From Membranipora membranacea (taxonomy: Eukaryota > Bryozoa > Gymnolaemata > Cheilostomatida > Membraniporidae), in NCBI GenBank assembly GCA_914767715.1, contig OU612071.1:62001-126000 (forward strand): a stretch of DNA of 64,000 nucleotides. The letters are read 5' to 3'. Position 1 is the first letter of the stretch; each line of letters starts with the position of its first letter. This document shows, piece after piece, positions 51,329 to 62,844 of the stretch. The position numbers and the translations under genes were made by a program. The notes under the pieces are model-generated. The model was not told the origin of the DNA. It saw nothing but the letters and a program-made list of their open reading frames with translations, and ran no database searches.

Positions 51329-51560
51329 CTGTTTGCTAAGAAACAGAAGATTGGGCTGCCCCTAAAGAGGGACGCAAGCTGCCCTAATCCTCATACTGAG
51401 AATGTGATTCATTCTAGAAAACTAGAATGCATCCTAGAGGTGAGGCCATAGAGGACCTCCTAATCATAAGTGCGCAGCAAGCTGCCAAAACTGAACTGGC
51501 ACTAATCGGCCATTGGCAGTGACACTTTGATCTTAGCCAATAGGCCGAGAAGCGCTGTGA
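51329..51560 (-). mobile_element. U2 snRNA-derived retroposon with 17-bp target duplication
   Basis: On the minus strand the RNA-like 5' end reads CGCTTCTCGGCCTATTGGCT followed by AAGATCAAAGTGT, nearly the conserved U2 5' domain. Further on come GAGGTCCTCTATGGCCTC (compare the U2 stem IIb region) and GGATTAGGGCAGCTTGCGTC (compare U2 stem III). The U2 branch-site-pairing GUAGUA is replaced by CACTGCCAAT, and the interval before stem IIb is about twice the usual length. CAAGGCTGTGACAATTG flanks the unit exactly at 51312-51328 and 51561-51577. No poly(A) is present; the 3' end is a CTGTTT...AAACAG hairpin. It is a SINE-like retroposon or processed U2 variant rather than a working U2 gene. Confidence 0.8.
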
Positions 51561-52049
51561 CAAGGCTGTGACAATTGATTAATAACAAAGTCACTGCCTA
51601 GCACCCCTGGGCAAAGATTCCGGCGTTGGAAGAGAACACCCCACACTCTCCTGAGTGTGTATTTCCGGTTCTATCAAGATGAGACGATGAGATTGATGTT
51701 TTTTAGAGTCTTGTATTTTATCGCTCTAAAAATTGGGCAAAACCGCCCCGAAATTGAATAAATCATTCAAAAAATATGGCAAAATCCGCCGAAAAAGGAA
51801 AATAAATAGGAAAAAAGGGAAATAAATAGGGGAAAAGGGAAATAAATAGGGAAAAATGGAAAATTTTCTGCACGTCTGTGCAAGAAAAATGGCAAAACCG
51901 CCCACGGAAAAAAAGGAAAAAGGAAAAATAAGCAACAACTTTTACATGTGTCGTCCCCAGATCTCTGGCGAACTTCATCACATTTCTTGGACAAAGGTGA
52001 CACGGCATCGCTACACTGCAACAAAACCGGAGTTTCAGTGGGGAGTGAT

Positions 52050-54870
52050 TTACAGTGTCGATCCAGAAGCCCCGGCCTGTTCATCATTAGCTGGCGCCTG
52101 AGGTGTGCCAGGGATCAAGGTACTGACGTACCTAAAGTACAGCTCAGCGTTGCTCCTGTTACGGAGCAACGGTACGAGGGAAGAACTATCTAGATAGTTC
52201 TTCCGGTCCAGGCTGAGCTGATTCAGGTACGCCCTGGGGGGTTCACCCCAGCTGTACTGGCCACCAACACACCGCCAGTCAACCCGCCTCAGGGGACCAA
52301 GGCAACCTTCACTCCACTGCAACTCAACAGCCCCACCTACATTCACAGCTCTGATGCAGTGCATGGATGAAATCCCTTTAAGGCTGTTAGTCTTAAAAGC
52401 ACTAGTTGCTACCTGCTTCCAGTCTGAAAAGTCTCTGAAGCTCAGCTCATCAACGATGTACTGGGCCCCAGATTTCTTTGCAGACTGGAAGGCCTGGACC
52501 CAGTCACCTGGCGTGCCGATCTCTGCACCCTCCGAGGCACGCTCAATGGAGGCATGCACAGAGTCTCGAAAAACTTCAGCTCTACTATCTGGCCAGGTCG
52601 GCTGTTGTGGGCAAGATGGACCAAAGCAGCCACAACAGCTCTGTTTTTATTTTGACCTGGACAGCCATCACTGTAGAAAACTACGTGACGACTGTCTGCC
52701 AGATAGGTCGAGAAGAATTTCTTCAAGCAGGTAGCAATTTCGTTGCTACCTCTTCCGCCTTCGACCTGGCTCCAACACATGCAGTAGCCCTGCTGTGTGT
52801 TCTTGACAAAAAAACAAAGGTTGTAAAGAACCATTCTTGATTTATAAAAAGTTTGTTTGCTGGACCTCAGCTTGGGAAATGGCAGAATTTGTTGAAGATC
52901 GAAGCTTACCACGACTTAAGATTGGTCTTCTACGTCGAGCTGCCTGCTGAGGTAAGCTTCGTCTCTGCTGATGATGTGGGCCTCATAGCTTACTGTGTCC
53001 TCCTCTGACGGATCTCTCTTGTTTAAAAACATCACACACTGGTCACAGCTGGAAGAAACAATAACAAAGTTCAGTTATCTGGAAGGAAAGTCTTCAATTG
53101 GATAACCAACACAAAACATGGAACGTAAAATAATCGCAGAGGGTTGCTAAACAATGGATGATGTTCAACTTACTTATCACTTTTCGGCTTGTGGGTCCCC
53201 AGATTGTAGTTGGTGCCACAAAAAGTGTAGAACCACGTGTGGCTCGGTCTCCTCTCATCTTCGGTGAGACTTTTTAAAAATTCTCTATAGAGGTCCGCCA
53301 AGTGAACTCCAGCAGGGAGATATTGTCTTCTGCTGGAAGTGCGGCAGTAGTGGCTCCGCATCACCTGGCTCGCCTCTATAACCAACCGAGCTTTGTCCTC
53401 GATATCTGTATCTGTCAATCTGTTACTGGGCGTGCCCCTGTATACTCTTTTCTCCCGTACTCCATTTATGCTTCTTCTTTTGCTATTCAGTCCCTGTTTG
53501 GATAAAATAAAATTGAATTGAATGCAGTGATAGTGAACAGACAGGAAGTCATGAACCAATTACCCTTCTATCAAAAACTAAATGACACAAATCTCGGTTT
53601 GAAGAGAGATAATTAAATCAAACTCACTGTCTTGTAGTTGAGGGCGAGGGTGCCGCACCACATCCCTACACATACTCGCACATCCTGGCTCCCATCCTGA
53701 GGGAGGTAGTACCGCGCACTCTTTGTGCGAGTGCGCCTGTTTTCCTCTGGAATACCAGGCCTCTTCCGTGATCTTTTCACTTCATCCTGAAATTGAATGT
53801 AAAAGGTGAAAGTTACAACCAACACCTTTATGGGCACGGTAAACACAATTTGTCATTTTTAAGGCAATATTAGAAAGCAAGCAATGCAGCACAGCATGAG
53901 AGTAAATCTAGATCAATAACAACAACTTACTTCCTTGATGTGGCTGGCATACCAGTTCCACCTGCCCTGCTCAGAAGCGATGTCGTTCCTGACAGTCTTG
54001 AAGATCGACTGTCTTTGCTCCTGAGAGAGCAGGTGGCATTGGAATACTCCACTGTCTGCTGTGTGCTCGCACCTGTCACCAATGAGGACACCAGCTGCCG
54101 TCTGGTGCCTCACACTCCTCTTCGATCTCGCCCTGTCTGCGACGTTCCTCAAGTTGAGGCGGGAACCGTGGCCTCCATCAGTGTCTACAGCAAAAATGGT
54201 TCCCAGTTTTCAATCACAGTAAACAGTACTTCAGCTATTAGTGGAACATAGTAGAAGATCAGTCAAGACGAAGGCCAACCAATAATGCATTGCTAGAGAA
54301 GTCATTGGTGGACACTCACCTCCAAGAGTTTCCATGGCTGGATCTGGAATTTCACTAATTTCGGCCAGGTCCCCGTCATCCTCATCTGCCTCAAGAATAG
54401 CCTGTTCCAAATCAAAATGTGGGTCTCTATCAGTATCGTCAGAGTCATCTAGGAACAACAAAATGAGGGATATTGACAAATTATAACAGCAAGTACCGGG
54501 TAGAATAATCAATCCTAGTAAGCGGTGCAACAGAAATATGTCAATCAAGAGCTTACTTACCAGAGCTTTGTATTCTCTGGAGACGCACCACGAGCTCGTC
54601 TGTGGGTGTACTAGACCTGGATGGAACAAGATCTTGGGTAGATTCCTGTGACTGAGTTTGTCTGCCCCAGGCTCCTGATGACGATGTAACAGCTCCTAAA
54701 ACACACATGCATTGAACATCATTAACACCAGCAACTTAAAAGCTCCACATGCACTCATCAAATTCACAGATTTGCATTCAACATAGTACTGAAGGAATCA
54801 ACTTACTATTTCGTCGACGTCGCCGTCTCAGCCCACAAGTGCACCGCCTTTGCATGCAAAAGCACCGCAT
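52050..54870 (-). CDS. transposase-like protein of the TTAA element, seven exons, probably defective
   Basis: Exons in consistent phase are 54870-54807 (MRCFCMQRRCTCGLRRRRRR), 54695-54561, 54448-54320 (acidic), 54184-53931 (KRSVRHQTAAGVLIGDRCEH, ends WNWYASHIKE), 53786-53628 (DEVKRSRKRPGIPEEN), 53493-53174 (REKRVYRGTPSNRLT, WFYTFCGTNYNLGTHKPKSD) and 53048-52050. All donors are GT and all acceptors AG. The last exon has a CDQC zinc pair, a first acidic core SFDLQQILPFPKL and YSDGCPGQNKNRAVVAAL, then SVHASIERASEGAE. Families with S-D-x-C-x-G-Q-N-K-N are widespread transposase-like DDE proteins in invertebrates. Two lesions are seen: an in-frame TAA at 52918-52916 and a frame-breaking deletion near 52556-52572 that removes the expected Gly-His segment between FFE and the HASIE helix. 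The stop and deletion argue against current activity. Confidence 0.72.
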
Positions 54871-55249
54871 TATTATGACAATAAGATTAGCACACAGTGA
54901 ATACAAAGTATAACAATAAAACTCACCGGTTCTTCCTCGACGTCACCCCATGATGCAGTAACAGAGCAGTAGTGAAGGCGAATTAATAGCAAATAAATAG
55001 GCAATAAATAGGGAATAAATAAGGGTGTATAAGGAGTATAAATAGGAGGAATGTAAATATCACAGAGTTGCACAAATATCACAATAAGGTTGTAAAGGAA
55101 AGATTAATGGTAAATTTTTGGATTTTTACGTTACGTCATACTTACCTTCGCCAGGTGTGTTTTTCCATTTGCCGTGTAATTGATTAATTAATCAATAAGT
55201 AATTAATTGGACAGGTGACATAGAGTAAACAACACATCATCAGGCTGAG

Positions 55250-56065
55250 TACCGACATTTTGATATTGATTCTGCTGGAACTCCGACCTCAAATTACATT
55301 TGGGGGAAACAACTCCCCCTACATGTCTTTCCATTCAATAATCTATAATTAGACTGCATGAGAAGTGGAATAGCATCAAAAGAACAGCAGTGGCGGGAAG
55401 TTTTAAATGGGCTAGCATCGTTTAAAAGGGAATTTGGTTAAAGTCCAATGACTTTCTATGTCCAATATTGATTTTGCTGGAACTCCGACCTAAAATTAAA
55501 TTCGGGGGAGATAGCTCCAACTACATGTCTCTCCATTCAATAATCTATAATTAGACTGCATGAGAAGTGGCATAGCGTCAACAAAAAAGCAGTGGCTGCA
55601 AGTTTTAAATTGGCTAGCATCGTTTAAAAGGGAATTTGGTTAAAGTCCAATGACTTTCTATGTGTCCATTATTGATTCTGCTGGAACTCCGACCTAAAAT
55701 TAAATTCGGGGGAGATAGCTCCCACTACATGTCTCTCCATTCAATAACCTATAATTAGACTGCATGAGAAGTGGCGTAGCGTCAACAAAAAAGCAGTGGC
55801 TGGAAGTTTTAAATTGGCTAGCATTGTTTAAAAGGGAATTTGGTTAAAGTCCAATGACTTTCTAATGTGTCCATTATTGATTCTGCTGGAACTCCGACCT
55901 AAAATCAAATTCGGGGGAGATAGCTCCCACTACATGTCTCTCCATTCAATAATCTATAATTAGACTGCATGGGAAGTGGAGTAGCATCAAAAGAACAGCG
56001 GTGACGGGAGGTTTTAAATTGGCTAGCATCGTTTAAAAGGGAATTGGGTTAAAGTCCATGGACTT
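55250..56065. repeat. ~204-bp tandem repeat, about four copies
   Basis: Units begin at ATTGAT(T/G)CTGCTGGAACTC near 55265, 55467, 55671 and 55875. Each contains CTCCATTCAATAATCTATAA and ends with AAGGGAATTTGGTTAAAGTC. The end motif resembles the transposon's own terminus, and the array sits just inside its right end. The last unit joins the palindrome AAAGTCCATGGACTTTAACC. Confidence 0.85.
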
Positions 56066-56282
56066 TAACCCAATTGCCTAATAATTCACATTAATCCAAT
56101 GGACTTTAACCAAAATGCATTTGACTTACCTCCCCTTTCCCTTTCCCTAGGGGAGTTGTGACCCCTGGTATATGAAAAATGGGTATAGTGGACCGTATTT
56201 AATCAGAAAACTTGTATTCAGCCTGAGGTGGACTTTAACCCAATTGCCTCTTAACCATCGCGAATAAAGTTAAAATCCTTGA

Positions 56283-56747
56283 AAGCTTGAAAGTTAAAAT
56301 CCGAATTTTGAAGCTTGCTAGCTCTTTTTTCTGAGAAGTGAGTTAAATTTTATGCATAAAAAATCAGAGATATCCGCCATATACAGAGGCAATTGGGTTA
56401 ACCATCGTTAAAACGACCAATAAGTTACCTGTTACTCTGGATACCGGGTTTCCTGGACCATCTGGGAGTCCGGGGAATCCTTGTGCACCTGTAATACCTC
56501 TCTCTCCCATTGGTCCCTCTGGTCCGGGTCGTCCCTGATCATCGACATCTCCGGGTACACCTCTCTCTCCTCCGTTTCCGCGAGGTCCCTGTAAATATTA
56601 CACGAGATAAACATGTGATAAACATGAGATAATCAGCATATCAGCTTGAAAGTTAAAATCCGAATTTTGAAGCTTGCTAGCTCTTTTTTCTGAGAAGTGA
56701 GTTAAATTTTATGCATAAAAAATCAGAGATATCCGCCATATACAGAT
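56283..56747. repeat. 105-bp direct repeat flanking a collagen exon
   Basis: AGCTTGAAAGTTAAAATCCG...CGCCATATACAGA occurs at 56283-56387 and 56643-56747 with almost no difference. The collagen exon 56429-56588 lies between. The first copy is followed by GAGGCAATTGGGTTAACCAT, another transposon-terminus fragment. Confidence 0.8.
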
Positions 56748-58712
56748 ATACAGAACTAGACCACACTCTGCTAATCTGGATATATGGTTGTTCCCACCAG
56801 CCATCTATGGGCTTCACACGACTCATAGCCTAAAATCACTCTGATGAGCTGGTCCTCATAGCTTGAATAGAATAACCGCAAAAATAGCAGACATGAAAAA
56901 CTCTCCTTTATCGCTGATTTAGGCATTGCCAAAATGGAAAATGTGTATGAAAAAGAAATTATTGCGGTTTTATTGAGTACAGACTAGCCATTTACACTAT
57001 CAGCCTGCCGACCAATCAGAGCACAAGGACAGGTGGTACCGACCAATCAGGGCACAAGAACAGAAACACATATTACAAACTGACCTGTGGTCCTGGTGCT
57101 CCATCCTCTCCATCTCTAACTGATGCTCCACGTGGTCCTGGTTCTCCTGGCTCGCCTACAAACAGAAATTATTATAGATGTTCTTTATATTCAGTTAAGC
57201 TCTCATCTTATTATTTTCACTTTGTTTGGTAACAATATAAAAACTGTTTTGGCCGGATATTGATTGTTATACATAAAGCACTGCTTAGCTAAAAGCTACA
57301 TAGAATCTCATAAGACATTAGTCATGTATCTACCATTTTCTAGGGAAAGTTTAGTTATAACACAATGTTAGATTGCAGCATACCTGTATCTCCCTGGGGT
57401 CCTCTGTCTCCCTGAGGTCCAGAGTAACCATCTTGGCCAGCTGGTCCGGGGTTACCCTGAGGTCCGGGGTCGCCTGATTGTCCCTGAGCTCCATCAGCAC
57501 CATTCAGTCCAGGGGAGCCTGGAGCTCCAGTAGCTCCATCATCTCATGGTCGACATGATGAGCCTCGGTTACCATCTCTTCCTCTATCTCGAGCTTATCC
57601 TCTGGATCCAGTTCTACAGGATCACCTCTCTGACCTGCAAACAGAGACAGTGTAGAGTCAAAGTCCTAGTCACTCATTACGAGTTTCAGACACACAGCAC
57701 AGCTATCATATGTGACGGTAATTTGGAATGTCTATTACAGGGGAGATAATCATACCATATACTCTAACCCAACAGGGTGACTAGAACAAAATGATATATT
57801 AACATACCTGATTTGCCGACAGCTCCAGCTGAATCCATAGGTCCTGGCTCCCCATTGTTACCGTTAAGCCCAGCCATACCAGCCTCTCCCTGACAATAGA
57901 CAACAAAATGGCATGAGTAGATACTATCAAGGGACCTTCATTAATGTTATCTGATCTGAGCAAGTTTTCACTAATGAGCCAATAGGAATATGGCAGTATC
58001 TCAGAAATCTATACTACATAATGTAGTAATCCGTAATCGGTCTCTTATTTCAAGGAAGGGACAACAAACTAATAATCATCCTCCTAAATCGATGTTTCTG
58101 CCAAAGGCTAATTTATTAATTTACATTCCAGTATGAATTGATTTATGACCGGAAGTTTACTGACATCTCATATACATAGGGCTTGTACACAGAACACAAA
58201 ACCTCTTATTGACAGTTTAAAAACTATACATATAATGTGCAGTTAAACATCTCCCTAAGACAGTAAGAAAACTTACTCTGAATCCCTGAGCGCCCTGAGG
58301 ACCAGCTGGTCCGATAGCTCCCTGCTCACCACGAGAACCCTGATCTCCAGACTCTCCACTAGCACCGTTCTGTCCTGGTGCTCCCTGCTCTCCAGCCATT
58401 TGTATAACTCCCTGGGGTCCTAAACAATGATGTGAAGGGTTGTCAAATATGAGCCTGATCTAATGGTTTACTTATCCTTATAGCAATGAGGATAGAGTGA
58501 GATCATCTTCTCGATAATAAGTGATATATTTGTGGTGATTTTACTACTAACACAAATTGATGAACGGGTTATTGTATCCATAAATGAGAATATTCACATG
58601 CTCGGTTAATACTGTAATAGTTCTAATGATTGTAGACTGCTGTGTACATAGATAGACAGACTGACTCACCTGGTGGTCCTGGGACTCCTTTCTTTCCAGT
58701 TTTATGTTATGG
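56429..58712 (-). pseudogene. non-fibrillar collagen gene fragment with Gly-X-Y exons, damaged
   Basis: Minus-strand exons in matching phase are ~58712-58670 (GKKGVPGPP), 58419-58277 (GEQGAPGQNGASGESGDQGS), 57889-57808 (GEAGMAGLNGNNGEPGPM), 57634-57384, 57155-57085 (GEPGEPGPRGAS) and 56588-56429 (GPRGNGGERGVPGDV). Introns have GT/AG ends. The triple-helix pattern is interrupted by Gly losses (DSA, VRD, DVDDQ). Exon 57634-57384 has a one-base frame break after GQRGDP plus in-frame TAA and TGA codons before GATGAPGSPGLNGADG. No signal peptide, C-terminal domain or further exons are seen. The gene ends abruptly at the TTAA transposon side. Normal family members form extracellular-matrix filaments. 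This copy looks like a pseudogene or a gene with a skipped exon. Confidence 0.8.
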
Positions 58713-59887
58713 AGCTGTTATATTTGAGTCACAATGAGCCCAGGCTGATGTACTTGCTCATATGATGTTGTGTTCGGGTTTACCATTAATGGTGATTTCA
58801 GCGAACATGGCAGATAATACTGGCGGACTATGCTCCATGCTCTATGTGGGAAACCAAACCGAATCGGGAGTAAAGGTTACTTAGATCAATTTAATTCAGT
58901 TTACAGTGTTGACACCCTTCATTGCAAATGCGGCGTTTCAGTATACGGGGGCAACATCAAGGCTGCAAAATAGGATAGACATGATGGTAATATTTGGTCA
59001 GGATGACTTGACTATCCCACGAGATTACCTAAGTATGTGTTTACTAATCTCCTGAGGCGGCACGTCGAATGTAACGGTCCTCAGATCCACACCTATATAG
59101 TATACATACACGGTAATATGAAGAATAAACCTACAAGTAAATAGTCATATCATACAGGGGCTGGGTGATCATCAGAGTACTGTATACCATCAGCAAAATT
59201 ATATACTAGGAAGTTCATGTAGTTATAGAATAAGACTCAAAGACAATTGACCATCAACTCATTCACTGTGAAGGCTTATCTCCTCTACTACTTCTACTGT
59301 TGTTTTTGTTACTCAATACAGAGACTCAAAGACATGGTATTATCTGCTGTAACATAAGCTGATGTGATGCAACCCAGTAACAGCTAGCCCAACATCTGCA
59401 GCATCTCTATAATTTCATTGGCTAAACTGGAAGACTTAGGAAGAAATCACAGGGCTTAATAATAGACACAAGGCAGTGGAGTATTTTGTTGAATGGGTAA
59501 CTTAGAATTTATATTCCTGGTTCTGCAATCAAACTCCATGTTTGGTGTGAGCACGTCGACCATATAGGCTGAACAGTGAAATTTATTACAGACAGTAAGT
59601 GTTTTGGTATAAAGCACTGCCGAAAAAAAAAAAAAATTAATCATATTCATTTTTGTTAGTTTTAACAATTTGCTGGTTTATTCTTATTTATCAATGGACT
59701 TGACACCTTCCCCACCATTCTCTATCACCGTCCCTTCTGCCTTGCCGCACCATAGTGTAGTTCAGTTTGTATGAGTGAGCAACAATAGCTCACCTACATT
59801 TGGTCAGCCTCAGGACATGTCGCATTTTGCCTGCGGCATGACCAGTGGAAGGAGAGCAACTCCGAATACAGGCATGGTGACCAAACT
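58713..59887. other. non-coding, no gene seen
   Basis: No further Gly-X-Y exon or start exon is recognised upstream of the collagen fragment. An A13 run lies near 59624-59636. Confidence 0.4.
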
Positions 59888-61312
59888 TGGTCTAGGCCCC
59901 TCCCTGGTCTAGGTCAGCCTGACATTACCAGGTCACATGGTCCCTCCCTGGTCTAGGTCAGCCTGACATTACCAGGGCACACCTTCCCTCCCTGGTCTAG
60001 GTCAGCCTGACATTACCAGGTCACATGGTCCCTCCCTGGTCTAGGTCAGCCTGACATTACCAGGTCACACGGTCCCTCCCTTGTCTAGGTCAGCCTGACA
60101 TTACCAGGTCACAAGGTCCCTCCCTGGTCTTGGTCAGCCTGACATTACCAGGTCACACGGTCCCTCCCTGGTCTAGGTCGGCCTGACATTACCAGGTCAC
60201 ACAGTCCCTCCCTGGTCTAGGTCAGCCTGACATTACCAGGTCACACGGTCCCTCCCTGGTCTAGGTCAGCCTGACATTACCAGGTCACACGGTCCCTCCC
60301 TGGTCTAGGTCAGCCTGATATTACCAGGTCACACAGTCCCTCCCTGGTCTTGGTCAGCCTGACATTACCAGGTCACACGGTCCCTCCCTGGTCTAGGTCA
60401 GCCTGACATTACCAGGTCACAAGGTCCCTCCCTGATCTAGGTCAGCCTGACATTACCAGGTCACACGCTCCCTCCATGGTCTTGGTCAGCCTGACATTAC
60501 CAGGTCACACGGTCCCTCCCTGGTCTAGGTCGGCCTGACATTACCAGGTCACACGCTCCCTCCATGGTCTTGGTCAGCCTGACATTACCAGGTCACACGG
60601 TCCCTCCCTGGTCTAGGTCGGCCTGACATTACCAGGTCACACGGTCCCTCCCTGGTCTAGGTCAGCCTGACATTACCAGGTCACACGGTCCCTCCCTGGT
60701 CTAGGTAAGCCTGACATTACCAGGTCACACGGTTCCTCCCTGGTCTTGGTCAGCCTGACATTACCAGGTCACACGGTCCCTCCCTGGTCCAGGTCAGCCT
60801 GACATTACCAGGTCACACAGTCCCTCCCTGGTCTTGGTCAGCCTGACATTACCAGGTCACACGGTCCCTCCCTGGTCCAGGTCAGCCTGACATTACCAGG
60901 TCACACGGTCCCTCCCTGGTCTTGGTCAGCCTGACATTACCAGGTCACACGGTCCCTCCCTGGTCTAGGTCGGCCTGACATTACCAGGTCACACGGTCCC
61001 TCCCTGGTCTAGGTCAGCCTGACACTACCAGGTCACACGATCCCTCCCTGGTCTAGGTCAGCCTGACATTACCAGGTCCCTCCCTGGTCTTGGTCAGCCT
61101 GACATTACCAGGTCACACGATCCCTCCCTGGTCTAGGTCAGCCTGACATTACCAGGTCACACGGTCCCTCCCTTGTCTTGGTCAGCCTGACATTACCAGG
61201 TCCCTCCCTAGTCTTGGTCAGCCTAACATTACCAGGTCACACGGTCCCTCCCTGGTCTAGGTCAGCCTGACATTACCAGGTCACACGGTCCCTCCCTGGT
61301 CTAGGTCAGCCA
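59888..61312. repeat. 44-bp minisatellite, about 32 copies
   Basis: The unit contains CCCTCCCTGGTCTAGGTCAG followed by CCTGACATTACCAGGTCACA. Most units are 44 bp. A few, near 61070 and 61195, lack the eight-base GGTCACAC part. Variation is limited to a few sites (CTAGGTC/CTTGGTC, CACGG/CACAG/CACAA), so the array is young or homogenised. It has no sustained coding frame of interest. Confidence 0.97.
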
Positions 61313-62230
61313 GAACTGTAATTCATAAACTTGATTACTCGACTTGAAGTTAAATCATATATAGCGTCAACAACCAACTATCTTAGCAACCATTATCTCA
61401 AATTAACAAACCAGTATTCTATATCGTGAGTCTATGTCATCATAGAGATATGGGCTTGTCATCCACAGCCCATATATGGTGTGTGTGATGAGACATCCTG
61501 TCATTATTAGATTGTAGAGATTATCCGTTCTATTTTTAGCTCTGATCTCATATAAAGTTGTTATTACACTCTGCAGACAGCAGTATACTCTAAAGAGGTA
61601 GGACAACACCATATCTTATTTCAGTCATCCCATCATTTACACTTGTAGGCAATAAAACGCTTCATCCTATTTTTTATCTTAATTGAAGTTATCTATTATT
61701 CCTAGCCCTCGCCACCCGTCACAAACAGATTCCTAAGCCTAGCCCTAGGTCCCTCACAAAAAGGTTCATAACTCTACCACGCCCCTCACTTTCTGATTTC
61801 TAGCCTCAGGTCTATAACCAGGTCAAGTGTAAGATTCAAATTGGGGAGTAGTTGTGATCTTTTATCAGGTTGAGCTAATTTCTCCCACGCTGCACTCTCA
61901 CTGCTCCCACACTCTCTCATGTTTATTCTATTAGATATTTTGTGTAATCTCTGCTCTGAGCTCATTACGTTACTGCAAAACGAACAAAGTCAGTAAGCAT
62001 CAGAGATAATACTAAGTACACAGGCAATAAAGACTTTATAGTATCTCTGCAGGAGTAAACAACAGAGATAATACAGTCACTACGGTTCCATGTGTCGATT
62101 TTGTAAGGATTTCGGGAGTAATCGCCCCATGGAAACGGCATTAAAGTCAAATTCCGATTGTGACGAATGACTTTTTGGACGCAAATATTCATACCTATTC
62201 ATAGGGTGTTTATTCGACCTATTTCCTAAT
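61313..62230. other. non-coding, no gene seen
   Basis: This is unique sequence after the minisatellite. Short minus-strand frames have no domain or splice support. Confidence 0.4.
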
Positions 62231-62322
62231 TGGCGTGGCTGAATGGTTAGCTCGCTTGCACACAATGCCTACAAAGGGATTACATGCGGAAGGCCGGGGT
62301 TCAAGTCACAGCCGCGGCAGAT
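62231..62322 (+). other. tRNA-like SINE head
   Basis: GGCGTGGCTGAATGGTTAGC is A-box-like (D-arm) and GGGGTTCAAGTCACAGCC is B-box-like, ~50 nt apart. Acceptor and anticodon stems do not pair properly, so this is not a normal tRNA gene. A tRNA-Ser/Leu-derived SINE or pseudogene is the best reading. Confidence 0.45.
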
Positions 62323-62844
62323 TCTTTTCATGTTTTTTCCACTCATGGGAATGGTTAGAATCCACTGGATTGTAACTGTTCGAAATTGGAGTGAACCACA
62401 AAATCGAAGCATGGAACCATAATGATTGTAGAGATTTAGTATAACATATATACTATAGTCATCACTAGGAAGGTGCAGAAAACCAGACAATCTCTCTTAT
62501 CTTTCAGCCCACCGATGCTATAGTGAGAAACATGTTCTATACACACAACAACCTTTCCCCACACAGATAGATGTAATGTAAGGCTGGTGGGATATTAATT
62601 TGGACATTATCTTGTTCTGATGTAGGTGGTGTTCAGTTGACATGGAGCTTATCATGCACTCACTCAAGTATGAAATTTAGCAAAACCAACACCAAGCTTG
62701 ACAGTGCTGGCAACATGGCCTCCACTCTTGTATCATGATAATAATATAATTTACCAGCATCTTTTGATAATGGATGGCATTCACTGATATTTCAGGCACT
62801 CATTATTATGACTTTGCAAGTATCTTGACAATGTAGGTCATAGA

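Larger units (their letters stand above)
50943..56250 (-). mobile_element. TTAA-flanked DNA transposon, 5.3 kb, carrying a seven-exon transposase-like gene
   Basis: The left terminus GAGGCAATTGGGTTAAAGTC at 50943 is matched in inverse orientation at 56231-56250. Both are flanked by TTAA (50939-50942 and 56251-56254). A second left terminus follows at 50977, also after TTAA. TTAA duplication points to a Kolobok- or piggyBac-like mechanism; the superfamily is inference. Inside are the minus-strand gene, a U2-derived retroposon and a ~204-bp tandem array. Related palindromic ends (GGCATTTCGGTTAAAGTCC) lie at 51150-51250. Confidence 0.78.

Noticed and set aside
51329-51560. Functional U2 snRNA gene
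   Set aside because: The branch-site-pairing segment and normal spacing are missing, and exact flanking duplications show it was inserted.
52899-52982. Tiny intron removing the TAA in the transposase
   Set aside because: The only GT...AG pair spanning the stop would give an intron of about 19 nt, too short to be credible.
59900-61300. CRISPR-like array or coding repeat
   Set aside because: Units are contiguous with no unique spacers and the genome is animal; it is a minisatellite.
62231-62322. Intact tRNA gene
   Set aside because: A and B boxes are plausible but acceptor and anticodon stems do not pair; kept only as a SINE-like relic.
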